This document shows positions 17,411-24,912 of a stretch of DNA of 64,000 bases, one piece after another (position 1 is the stretch's first letter; each line of letters begins with the position of its first letter). The stretch spans positions 1-64,000 of the forward strand of contig CANREV010000016.1 in assembly GCA_947629645.1 (NCBI GenBank). Reading direction: 5' to 3'. Origin of the DNA: an uncultured Acetatifactor sp. (lineage in GTDB: Bacteria; Bacillota; Clostridia; Lachnospirales; Lachnospiraceae). The position numbers and the translations under genes are program-made. The notes below the pieces were generated by a model, which did no database searches, was not told where the DNA came from, and saw only the letters and a program-made list of their open reading frames with translations.

Positions 17411-17450
17411 GCAGTCACAGACTTATGGAAAAGTCTGGGCTGTCTTTTTT
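17411..17450 (+). terminator. Terminator hairpin inside the element
   Basis: CAGACTT (17418-17424) and AAGTCTG (17431-17437) with a 6-base loop, extended by weaker outer pairs back to 17411, followed by six T (17445-17450). Confidence 0.65.
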
Positions 17451-17581
17451 GTGTGTTTAAAAAGATTTTCAATATATGCAGGGTAGTGAGGGCTATAAAA
17501 TCTTATAAAAAGGGTTAATAATTTCAAGTTGCTTTTCATAGAATGGACAAAGACCATGAGGGCGGGGAGGTGTTTCCCACC

Positions 17582-17794
17582 ATGAATTATTTTTCTGATG
17601 AAAAAAAACGAAAGTTGAATTACGTGATACATAATCCGAATACAGTGGAAGAAACGGCCAGGGTGTTGCTGGAGGTATTTATGCAGGCGAATACTGGGAA
17701 GGTGGAGAGAAGGTTACAAAAGTCATTGGAATCACTGCATGATGAAGTGGATCATTTTGAAAATGACGCTGGGCAAAAAGTCCGTCTCGCCTGA
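17582..17794 (+). CDS. Small protein of unknown function; candidate recombination directionality factor
   Basis: 70 residues from ATG 17582 (GGGGAGG 11 bases upstream); an ATG at 17543 would add 13 residues but has no ribosome binding site. Charged, mostly helical (EETARVLLEVFMQANTGKVERRL, KSLESLHDEVDHFEND). No family recognised. Serine recombinases usually need a small accessory protein to excise, and the C. difficile skin element encodes one (CD1234). Among the element's products this is the only small plus-strand protein without another evident role, so it is the best RDF candidate by position and size only. Confidence 0.5.
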   Translation: MNYFSDEKKRKLNYVIHNPNTVEETARVLLEVFMQANTGKVERRLQKSLESLHDEVDHFENDAGQKVRLA

Positions 17795-17796
17795 TT

Positions 17797-18231
17797 TTAC
17801 GGGATGCGCTTTTGTGAATTCTTTCCGTCTAAGATATCAAGCATCTGCCGGGCAGTAACAATGAAGGGTTCAGCAGGAAAATGTTTTAAGTTGCCAGTGA
17901 CCAGATAAGTTTCGTCCTTGCGCTTTTCCATGACTACTTCGTAGAAGGGTAAATCTTTCATGTCCGGTAAAGTCACACCGATAGCGCCAGGATTCACTAA
18001 GATCCCATATTTCCTGATTGCGGACAAGATATAGTTTATCATTTTTGGTTCTAATTTAAACTTCTTCCTGCTAAGCACTTCATGATACTCCTGCATGATC
18101 TCGCTGCTGTAGACAGGTATGATTTCTCCGCCGAACAATCGACCTATTACCTGGACTGTGGCAGCGTCAGCATGACTGGAGAGCAGGGCAGAGACAAGCA
18201 CATTCGTATCAATTACCGCGTAACAAGTCAT
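17797..18231 (-). CDS. PIN-domain toxin of a toxin-antitoxin pair
   Basis: 144 residues, TIGR00305-type PIN domain, a metal-dependent RNase fold. Acidic residues are visible in the opening CYAVIDTNVLVSALL (D8), EIMQEYHEVLSR (central Glu) and RKDETYLVTGNLKHF (late Asp). Its start overlaps the stop of the upstream antitoxin by four bases, showing translational coupling. Expected to cleave RNA when the antitoxin is lost. The target is unknown. Confidence 0.86.
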   Translation of the reverse strand: MTCYAVIDTNVLVSALLSSHADAATVQVIGRLFGGEIIPVYSSEIMQEYHEVLSRKKFKLEPKMINYILSAIRKYGILVNPGAIGVTLPDMKDLPFYEVVMEKRKDETYLVTGNLKHFPAEPFIVTARQMLDILDGKNSQKRIP

Positions 18232-18533
18232 TCCGCATTTTCCTCCCCGTATCTGGATTTATGAATTTCTTCATTTATCTCTTCTAAAGTCATTCCTTGC
18301 GGAAAATTTTCTGCCGCCTGTGCCCTGAGTGACAGAAATGCCTGCATAGCTCCCTCTCTTGTGATTTCCGGTTCGGGAGAAGCGATTTCGAAGGGAATTC
18401 TACGTTCACGTACAACGGCTCGGGCAAACACATTAATTGCCGTTGATGCAGTCATGCCGAAATCGGAACATAGAGCATCAAATTGCCTTTTTAACGTCTC
18501 GTCCATACGAACACTAAATGTTGATTGTGCCAT
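18228..18533 (-). CDS. RelB/DinJ-family antitoxin
   Basis: 101 residues. The ribbon-helix-helix N-terminus (STFSVRMDETLKRQFDALCSDFGMTASTAINVFARAVV) is typical of RelB/DinJ antitoxins, which dimerise, bind their own promoter and neutralise the toxin with the C-terminal part. ATG 18533 chosen because AGGAGG ends eight bases upstream; a GTG at 18542 would overlap the ribosome binding site. Operon partner of the PIN toxin. A RelB-type antitoxin with a PIN toxin is a mixed but known pairing. Confidence 0.86.
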   Translation of the reverse strand: MAQSTFSVRMDETLKRQFDALCSDFGMTASTAINVFARAVVRERRIPFEIASPEPEITREGAMQAFLSLRAQAAENFPQGMTLEEINEEIHKSRYGEENAE

Positions 18534-18558
18534 GTTTAGCACCTCCTATTTTCGATTT

Positions 18559-18587
18559 ATTATAAACCAATATTCACAAAAAGTAAA
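18559..18587 (-). promoter_or_regulatory. Promoter of the toxin-antitoxin operon
   Basis: Minus-strand TTTACT (18587-18582), 17-bp spacer, perfect TATAAT (18564-18559). Confidence 0.65.
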
Positions 18588-18605
18588 TAATATGCACCTG
18601 ATGTG

Positions 18606-18646
18606 TGCGATTGTTCGCATATCCTTTATGTGGATACTAATACCAA
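18606..18646 (+). promoter_or_regulatory. Recombinase upstream region: short dyad and sigma-E-like promoter candidate
   Basis: TGCGA-TTGT-TCGCA (18606-18619) is a 14-bp dyad. It overlaps GCATATC (18617-18623), identical to the -35 word before spoIIID; a partial -10 match (AATACCAA, 18639-18646) lies 15 bp on. TTGTTC-16-GATACT is a weak sigma-A alternative in the same place. Confidence 0.3.
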
Positions 18647-18736
18647 TATATTATATGTAGAAGCCTGTTGTTTTCTGACGTACAAAGTATAATTTAAACA
18701 GTAACTGAGAGATAATAATGTAACGGAGAGGTTTTT

Positions 18737-20395
18737 ATGAATATAGCCGCGTATTGCCGTGTTTCCACCGACAAAGCTGATCAACTCAATAGTCTGGAAG
18801 CACAGAAAGAATTTTTTGGAGAATATACTAAACGAACTGGCGATGAATTAGTCTGTCTCTACGCTGACGAGGGCATCTCCGGCACAAAAACTAAAAACCG
18901 CAAGGAATTTCTGCGTATGATGGCCGATGCGGAGCGTGGTCTGTTTGACATGGTGGTGGTAAAGGATATTTCCCGCTTTGCCAGAAATACGGTGGACTTG
19001 CTTCAAAATATCCGCAGGTTAAAAGCTCTCGGCATAGAAACACAATTTCTCACAGCCAATATGGCCAGCATGGGTAACAGTGAGTTTGTCCTGACTGTTT
19101 TCGGGGCATTGGCGCAGGAGGAAAGCGCCAACACCTCCAAACGTGTGAAGTTTGGCAAAAAGATTAACGCAGAAAAAGGACGCGTCCCTAACATCGTCTA
19201 TGGTTATGACAAAACCATAGGTGACTATTTCAATCTGGAGATCAACAAACAGGAAGCGGAAGTAGTCAAACAGATTTATAAGTGGTATCTGCAGGAGGGG
19301 TATGGTGCGGCTAAAATTGCAAATATGCTGAATGAAAGAGGATTAAAAACAAAGCGGAATTGCAACTTTAGCCAGAATGCGGTCTGCCGGATCCTGACCA
19401 ACGAACTCTACACCGGAAAAGTAATCAACGGAAAGCAGGAGGTTGAGGATTTTCTGACCGGAAAGCGAAAAGAGAAGGATGAAACGGAATGGATAGTCGC
19501 TGAGCGCCCTGATTTAAAAATCATAGAGCCAAAAGACTTTGAAAAAGCGCAGCAGATCCTTCATGGCAGACATGCCTCTTTTAACATGAACAGAGAGCGG
19601 CAGAGCAATAAGTATCTTTTCTCCACATTGATCCGCTGTAAGGAATGTGGCTGGTCTTTTCGCAGAACGGTGCGCACATACAAAAACACTTATGTCCGCT
19701 GGGTATGCTCGGGACATAACGGAAAGGGGGCGGATAGCTGCCCTAATGCAGTCACGGTGGATGAGGACGAGCTGATCGATGTGCTGCAGGAGTATTTTAG
19801 TCACATTCTCAGCCAGCGAAAGAAAGTGGTAAAGTATGTGGTGGATGAATTTCAGCGTGTTTACAGGGCGAAGGATGAGAATCTGGAATATGAAAAGGAA
19901 TTGAAAAGTCGGTTGAATAAGCTGACGAAGGCCAGACAGAAATATATGGATATGTATGCGGATGATCTGATCACAAGGCAGGAGTTGAATGATAAGATCG
20001 GCGGTTCCAGAAAGGAGATGGAGCGGCTGGAAAACGAATTGAAAATGGCGTCTTATCATCTGACAAAGGGAGAGCAGCTTGAAAATGTTTTAAATCGTAC
20101 CTTCAAAGAGATAGAGGACATCACAGATATTCGTGAAATGACGAATGCCCAGCTAAAACGTATCATTCAGAAGATAGAGGTGGACAAAGAGGGGAATGTG
20201 GAAATCTTCCTGCGCCTGTTTGGAGATCTGGGATTGGAAGAGACGGTCCTGATTGAGGAAAAATACGCTACAGATGCGGATATTCCGGATATTAGCAGTT
20301 TGGCAGAACCGGACGAATCGGCAAAGTGTGACTTCCGTGCGCAGGCCGATAAAAATCCTGCCCAAAACGCTCCAAATTGTCATAACCGTACATAA
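18737..20395 (+). CDS. Large serine recombinase (site-specific integrase/excisionase of the spoIIID element)
   Basis: 552 residues. Resolvase catalytic domain at the N-terminus with nucleophile Ser10 in YCRVSTDK and the conserved KDISRFARN segment near residue 77; recombinase domain about 160-275; zinc ribbon with Cys301, Cys304, Cys324 and Cys335; coiled coil about 360-460. This is the SpoIVCA/phiC31 layout. It would cut both attachment sites and join spoIIID. ATG 18737 with GGAGAGG upstream. The TAA stop (20393-20395) overlaps the right repeat, so in the excised circle the frame would instead continue 14 codons (YGSNKTERFCWLVH) to a stop in left-end DNA. Confidence 0.95.
   Translation: MNIAAYCRVSTDKADQLNSLEAQKEFFGEYTKRTGDELVCLYADEGISGTKTKNRKEFLRMMADAERGLFDMVVVKDISRFARNTVDLLQNIRRLKALGIETQFLTANMASMGNSEFVLTVFGALAQEESANTSKRVKFGKKINAEKGRVPNIVYGYDKTIGDYFNLEINKQEAEVVKQIYKWYLQEGYGAAKIANMLNERGLKTKRNCNFSQNAVCRILTNELYTGKVINGKQEVEDFLTGKRKEKDETEWIVAERPDLKIIEPKDFEKAQQILHGRHASFNMNRERQSNKYLFSTLIRCKECGWSFRRTVRTYKNTYVRWVCSGHNGKGADSCPNAVTVDEDELIDVLQEYFSHILSQRKKVVKYVVDEFQRVYRAKDENLEYEKELKSRLNKLTKARQKYMDMYADDLITRQELNDKIGGSRKEMERLENELKMASYHLTKGEQLENVLNRTFKEIEDITDIREMTNAQLKRIIQKIEVDKEGNVEIFLRLFGDLGLEETVLIEEKYATDADIPDISSLAEPDESAKCDFRAQADKNPAQNAPNCHNRT
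20385..20394. other. Right attachment site (attR) of the spoIIID element
   Basis: ACCGTACATA, identical to 15926-15935. Unlike the left site it has no extended symmetry here (AACCGTA-CA-TAAAGAT). Joining the sites gives an excised-circle junction ACCGTA-CA-TACGGT that is symmetric over 14 bp. Confidence 0.75.
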
Positions 20396-20534
20396 AGATG
20401 TAACCGACAGGCTCGTGCAGATCAATCCCACTCTGGCGAAACAGGCGAGACAGGTGTTGGATGTCAATAAATCTGAACGCCATATCAGGGGAGGCATGGC
20501 TACAAAAGAAAAATATCTGCACATACATAATTGA
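20385..20534 (+). CDS. spoIIID: SpoIIID, C-terminal half (gene interrupted by recombinase element)
   Basis: Reading on from the shared codons Thr-Val-His, this frame gives KDVTDRLVQINPTLAKQ and then the family hallmark SERHIRGGMATKEKY, ending after HIHN (TGA 20532-20534). B. subtilis SpoIIID has KDLTERLPEINPDLAN and RHLRGGEATKLKY at the same place. There is no ribosome binding site or start of its own, so it is not expected to be made unless joined to the 5' half at 15821. Joined product: 84 residues. No stop, frameshift or gap is present in either half, which argues against a long-dead pseudogene. Confidence 0.9.
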   Translation, partial: TVHKDVTDRLVQINPTLAKQARQVLDVNKSERHIRGGMATKEKYLHIHN

Positions 20535-20547
20535 CGAATGCGCCTGA

Positions 20548-20574
20548 TATATGGGGCTTAAACAGCCCCATATA
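20548..20574 (+). terminator. Strong hairpin after spoIIID
   Basis: An 11-bp perfect stem TATATGGGGCT / AGCCCCATATA with loop TAAAC lies 14 bp after the spoIIID stop. No T run follows, so it may act as an RNA 3' stabiliser or an atypical terminator. Confidence 0.5.
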
Positions 20575-20644
20575 GAAGTCTCGCACAAACCATATCTTAT
20601 CTTGTATCGTTCCTGCCTTCTTTTACGCTCTTCTAACCTTTCGG

Positions 20645-20673
20645 TTTACTTTTCCTTCCGCAAGAGCTAAAAT
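20645..20673 (+). promoter_or_regulatory. Promoter of the VWA-AAA-LRR operon
   Basis: TTTACT (20645-20650), 17 bp, TAAAAT (20668-20673), with an adjacent TAGAAT one step downstream. Confidence 0.55.
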
Positions 20674-20788
20674 AGAATTAGTGTACCGCTTCCCTCAAAC
20701 GCCCTGTATAAGGAAATTTAGGACAATCTGCTTTGCGATTTGGTTTCCGCAGCGGAAAATGGGAAAAGAAAATGATAGGAGAAGCTTC

Positions 20789-22132
20789 ATGAAAAAAGCT
20801 TTGACGGAGGAAGAAAGCAAAGTCCTGGCTCTGGCCGGTCAGATATTGGCGCTTGCCCATGATGATATACTGATGCATCTGCGTTTTTTTGATACGGCGT
20901 TAGCCGGATTAAAGCGCAGGGAGCGGGCGGGAATCAATTGTCTTGCCACTGACGGGGAGACTCTTCTTTTCGATCCTGTTTATGTGTTGAAAATGTATCA
21001 GGAAGATCCTAAATCTGTTACAAGATGTTACCTTCATATCCTTTTGCACTGCATTTTCTCACATGGTTTTAAGTACGATAAAATGGACAGTGATACATGG
21101 GATCTGGCTGTGGATATAGCGGTTGAGAATGTGATACTGGATATGCAGCTTGAGAGCGTCTCTCTGGAGCGGGATGCGGATGCGATGAGGAAGCTGAAGG
21201 TATTGCGGGAAGATATCGGCCCGTTGACGGCAGAGCGGATTTACCGATATTTTCGCCATGAACCGATCACACCCAAAGAGCGAGAGACATTAAAGGAGCT
21301 GTTTGCAAGAGATGTTCATAGTTTTTGGAAGAGGTCGGATATACGTTCTAAAGAACAACTGGAGATTACGCAGGAGCAGTGGAAAAAGATCAGTGAGCGT
21401 GTGAAAGCGGATCTGAAGTCCTTTACGAAGAATAAAAAAGGCGCTGAAAGTCTTGAGAAAAATCTGGAAGAGACCACCAGAGAACGCTATGATTACAGTG
21501 AGATCCTGCGCAGATTTACGGTCATGGGAGAAGATATCACTGTAAATGACGATGAGTTTGACTATATTTACTATACTTATGGGTTGGAACACTATGGGAA
21601 TCTGCCTCTGATCGAGCCTTTAGAGTATAAGGAAACCAATAAGGTCAGAGAATTTGTGATAGCGCTGGATACCTCCGCATCCTGTCGCGGCGCGGTGGTG
21701 AAAGCTTTTCTGAATAAGACTTACTCGATCTTAAAGAGCAGCGAGAATTTTTTTCATCATATCAATGTCCATATCCTGCAGTGCGATCATCAGGTGCAGA
21801 GCGATACCAGGATCACCTGTGATGAAGACTTTGATGCTTTTATGCGGTATGGCAAACTGACAGGTTTTGGAGCAACGGATTTCAGACCGGTTTTTGAATA
21901 TGTTGAAAAATTGCAGAGTCAGGGAGAATTTGAAAATCTGAAGGGATTGATCTATTTTACGGACGGCTACGGGATTTATCCCCGGAAAAAGCCGAAATAT
22001 GACGTGATTTTCGCTTTTTTGGACGAAGATGAGAACCGGGCGCCGGTGCCGCCCTGGAGTATGAAGGTAGTGTTGGAGAGCGAAACTTTGGAAGAAGAGA
22101 CCAATCCGCAGGGAAACGAGGGTGGACAATGA
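20789..22132 (+). CDS. VWA-like domain protein (DUF2201, putative metallopeptidase plus VWA)
   Basis: 447 residues. N-terminal putative metallopeptidase region (to about residue 270) contains HILLHCIFSH, an HxxxHxxxxH arrangement. The C-terminal VWA-like domain has the MIDAS motif DTSAS (in VIALDTSASCRG) and the late YFTDGYG. Proteins of this type work with MoxR AAA+ ATPases, as the next gene encodes. ATG 20789 chosen because AGGAGA lies six bases upstream; a longer in-frame ATG at 20681 lacks one. Stop overlaps the start of the ATPase gene (ATGA). Confidence 0.85.
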   Translation: MKKALTEEESKVLALAGQILALAHDDILMHLRFFDTALAGLKRRERAGINCLATDGETLLFDPVYVLKMYQEDPKSVTRCYLHILLHCIFSHGFKYDKMDSDTWDLAVDIAVENVILDMQLESVSLERDADAMRKLKVLREDIGPLTAERIYRYFRHEPITPKERETLKELFARDVHSFWKRSDIRSKEQLEITQEQWKKISERVKADLKSFTKNKKGAESLEKNLEETTRERYDYSEILRRFTVMGEDITVNDDEFDYIYYTYGLEHYGNLPLIEPLEYKETNKVREFVIALDTSASCRGAVVKAFLNKTYSILKSSENFFHHINVHILQCDHQVQSDTRITCDEDFDAFMRYGKLTGFGATDFRPVFEYVEKLQSQGEFENLKGLIYFTDGYGIYPRKKPKYDVIFAFLDEDENRAPVPPWSMKVVLESETLEEETNPQGNEGGQ

Positions 22133-23661
22133 ACATCAGACAGGCCAAGGAGTATATTAAAGATTCCGTAAATCTATATTTAAAGAAAGATGAATTTGGA
22201 GAGTATCGTGTGTCCGTTGTGCGGCAGCGTCCCATTTTTCTGCTGGGAGCGCCGGGGATCGGCAAAACGGCGATCATGGAGCAGATCGCGCAGGAGATGG
22301 GGATCGCTCTGGTTTCTTATTCCATGACCCACCATACCAGGCAGTCGGCGCTGGGCCTGCCCTATATCACTCGTAAATCTTACGGAGGACAGGAATTTAG
22401 TGTATCGGAATATACCATGAGCGAGATCATCGCTTCTGTCTATGATACGATGGAGGCCAGCGGTATCAGAGAGGGAATCTTGTTTTTGGATGAGATCAAC
22501 TGCGTGTCTGAGACGCTGGCGCCGTCCATGCTTCAGTTTTTACAGTATAAAGTATTTGGGCGCCACAGAGTTCCGGAAGGGTGGATTATCGTCACCGCGG
22601 GGAACCCTCCAGAGTACAATAAATCGGTCAGAGAGTTTGACGTGGTGACTCTGGACCGCCTGAAAGTACTGGAGGTTGAACCGGATTACCGTATCTGGAA
22701 AGAGTATGCGGCCGAGAAGAGGATCCACAGCGCGGTGGTGAATTATCTGGACTTAAAAAAGGATCATTTTTACTGTATGGAAATGACGGTCAAAGGGCGC
22801 AGCTATGTGACTGCCAGAGGCTGGGAAGATTTGTCGCAGATTCTGACTCTTTATGAGGAGGAGCAGCTTCCGGTAGATGAGACATTGGTGGGACAGTATC
22901 TGCGCAATGAGAAGGTAGTCAGGGAATTTACCGCGTATTATGATCTGTATAATAAATATAAGAAAGATTATCAGATCGGCGAGATCCTGAGCGGAAAACC
23001 ATCTGTCCAGGCCATTGCCCGCGCCAGGGAAGCGGCTTTTGACGAGAGATTATCGCTGCTGGGTATGCTGCTCGATAAGGTGCAGTCGGATATGAAGGAG
23101 ATCATGGAGCAGGCAGCCTTTTTGTCAGACTTAAGAAATCCCTTGAAAATGATCGGAAATAATGCCTCGCAGGTTCAGCCGGAGCAGATCATGGATATGT
23201 TGGAAAAACAGGCGGAGGGACGAAAAAAAATTCTGGAGAATCTGCAGGCGGCTAATACCTTGTCCGATGGAGACCGAAAGAAACACCGCAGCGTCATCGC
23301 TTTTTTGGAAGAGAGCAAAAAAGATCTGTATACGTCTGGCGTGCGAACCGGTGAAGAAGCGTATGATTTTCTGAAAGAGCGCTACGGCAGAAAAGTGGAA
23401 AAGATGAAACGGGAGACTGCCAGGGTGCAGCAGGAGCTTCATGCGTTGTTTTCCTTTGCGGAGGAGGCTTTTTCCGGTAAGGACTTATCATCGGGGAATG
23501 AGATGCTGATTCTGGTGACGGAGCTTACCGTAAATAGTTACAGCTCCCAGTTCATCGCTTCTTTTGGAAGCCCCGATTACAAAAAACATAATGAAGAATT
23601 GATGCTGACGGAGCGGGGGAATGATATCAGGGCGCAGATCGCGGAGCTGAACCTGGATTAG
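22129..23661 (+). CDS. MoxR-type AAA+ ATPase
   Basis: 510 residues. Walker A GAPGIGKT (residues 40-47), Walker B ILFLDEIN near residue 122, sensor region IIVTAGNPPEYN. The C-terminal 200 residues are charged, helical and longer than in a minimal MoxR. MoxR ATPases act as chaperones that remodel or load cofactors into client complexes using a VWA partner, encoded immediately upstream with a four-base overlap. Client unknown. Confidence 0.87.
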   Translation: MNIRQAKEYIKDSVNLYLKKDEFGEYRVSVVRQRPIFLLGAPGIGKTAIMEQIAQEMGIALVSYSMTHHTRQSALGLPYITRKSYGGQEFSVSEYTMSEIIASVYDTMEASGIREGILFLDEINCVSETLAPSMLQFLQYKVFGRHRVPEGWIIVTAGNPPEYNKSVREFDVVTLDRLKVLEVEPDYRIWKEYAAEKRIHSAVVNYLDLKKDHFYCMEMTVKGRSYVTARGWEDLSQILTLYEEEQLPVDETLVGQYLRNEKVVREFTAYYDLYNKYKKDYQIGEILSGKPSVQAIARAREAAFDERLSLLGMLLDKVQSDMKEIMEQAAFLSDLRNPLKMIGNNASQVQPEQIMDMLEKQAEGRKKILENLQAANTLSDGDRKKHRSVIAFLEESKKDLYTSGVRTGEEAYDFLKERYGRKVEKMKRETARVQQELHALFSFAEEAFSGKDLSSGNEMLILVTELTVNSYSSQFIASFGSPDYKKHNEELMLTERGNDIRAQIAELNLD

Positions 23662-23791
23662 TGTGCCGTTTTCCAAAATGTGAATGTGTCGGCGCATCGG
23701 CGTCTGATTTTGTGATCTGTGAGATCGTAAAGTTACGATCAGATCAGGATCGGAGAGAAAACTTGTTGCAGGGAGAAGTCAGAGACAGGAT

Positions 23792-24697
23792 ATGCAGGAA
23801 AAAGAATGGCAGTTGACAGACGGTAGTCTTTATTATGAAACGCAGGGAAAAGAAGTGTGGATCACGCGGTTTCAGGGGCCTGCTTCCCGCGTGGAGGTGC
23901 CTTGCCGGCTGGATGGCCTTCCTGTGACCACCATTGCCAGAAAAGCTTTTTTAAGCAAGAAAAATTTAAGGCGTGTGACGCTGCCGGACACAGTGGAAGA
24001 AGTTGGGGACTGGGCATTTGCATACTGCGGCCAACTGGCGGAGGTGTCCTTGCCGGATCGCGGCATTCGGTTCGGAAAGTCCGTTTTTATGGAGTGCGGA
24101 CAGCTGCAGCGGATCGCGGCCAGATCACGTTTTGAGCATCCGCGTGTGGAAGCGTTTCCATCGGAGCTTCTGGCCGCTGCTGTGACGCGGATGGATGCCG
24201 CTTATCTGCTTGATGTGGAAGGCGCGGGAACGAAGGAGTGGCTTGGAAAGTGGGATGCCCGATTGTGCACGCTTCTTCATACGTCCGATCAGGAAGGATA
24301 TTCCAGACAGGTGCTGTGTGGGGAAGAAGATTATGGGAGCACGGATCTGGCGGCCTATATGAGCGGTATGCGCAAGGAGAAAGTGCGGCTTATCCTGCTC
24401 AGGCTTCTGTTCTGCCAGGGGCTTTCGCCGGAGTTAAAACAGGAGCTGGAGGACTATTTGCGCGCCCATACGAAAGGGAAAGAAAGTGAAGAAACGTGGC
24501 AGGTGGTTTTGACGGAATATGGAACCAGGAGAGAGTATTATCAGCTTTTTACCTCTCTTGGATGCGTCACTGGGGAGAACCTGAAGGATATTCTGGCGGA
24601 CATTGGAGAAGATTATCCTGAAATGAAGGCTTTTTTCCTTCGGTATCAGGAGGAAACTGTGGGCACGCCGGATTTCTTTGCGGGCTTGGAACTGTAA
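23792..24697 (+). CDS. Leucine-rich repeat (BspA-type) protein
   Basis: 301 residues, no signal peptide. Two to three BspA-like repeats at residues 30-110 (VTTIARKAFLSKKNLRRVTLP, VEEVGDWAFAYCGQLAEVSLP, IRFGKSVFMECGQLQRI). The rest is helical and unlike surface BspA proteins. It follows the AAA+ gene by 130 bp and may be the third member of that operon, possibly an adaptor or client recogniser. ATG 23792 has a weak ribosome binding site (ACAGGAT). Confidence 0.75.
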   Translation: MQEKEWQLTDGSLYYETQGKEVWITRFQGPASRVEVPCRLDGLPVTTIARKAFLSKKNLRRVTLPDTVEEVGDWAFAYCGQLAEVSLPDRGIRFGKSVFMECGQLQRIAARSRFEHPRVEAFPSELLAAAVTRMDAAYLLDVEGAGTKEWLGKWDARLCTLLHTSDQEGYSRQVLCGEEDYGSTDLAAYMSGMRKEKVRLILLRLLFCQGLSPELKQELEDYLRAHTKGKESEETWQVVLTEYGTRREYYQLFTSLGCVTGENLKDILADIGEDYPEMKAFFLRYQEETVGTPDFFAGLEL

Positions 24698-24824
24698 AGA
24701 CGGTTTCTTATCATTTTCTGAATCCATGTGACGGTTTTGTAACAGTTCAGCCATACGGCGCCGCACGGTCAAAATCGCGTCTCTGTGCGATTTTAAAGGT
24801 TTTCTTAAATTGGAGGCTTTGGCA

Positions 24825-24853
24825 TTGAATCAGCCTTGGAATTTTGTTATACT
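24825..24853 (+). promoter_or_regulatory. Promoter of the UDPGP gene
   Basis: TTGAAT (24825-24830), 17 bp, TATACT (24848-24853) with an extended TG. Confidence 0.7.
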
Positions 24854-24912
24854 GGTGCTCATATCAGTGAAAGAATCAACAGAAGATTGAAGTAAAGGGG
24901 ATTGACGGGACT

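Larger units (their letters stand above)
15926..20394. mobile_element. skin-like element interrupting spoIIID (4,459 bp unit)
   Basis: Flanked by the direct repeat ACCGTACATA (15926-15935 and 20385-20394). Removing one repeat plus the intervening DNA joins codon 38 (His) to Lys-Asp-Val at 20395 onward and rebuilds an 84-codon spoIIID with no base gained or lost. Cargo, left to right: terminator 16016, secreted protein (minus), possible coding remnant, small ORF (plus), PIN toxin and RelB-like antitoxin (minus), large serine recombinase (plus) ending in the right repeat. The arrangement parallels the B. subtilis and C. difficile skin elements in sigK. Excision during sporulation is inferred. 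Confidence 0.88.

Noticed and set aside
20253..20534. An independent 93-residue gene from ATG 20253
   Set aside because: Its first 45 codons overlap the recombinase 3' end in another frame and look random; only the part after the repeat resembles SpoIIID.
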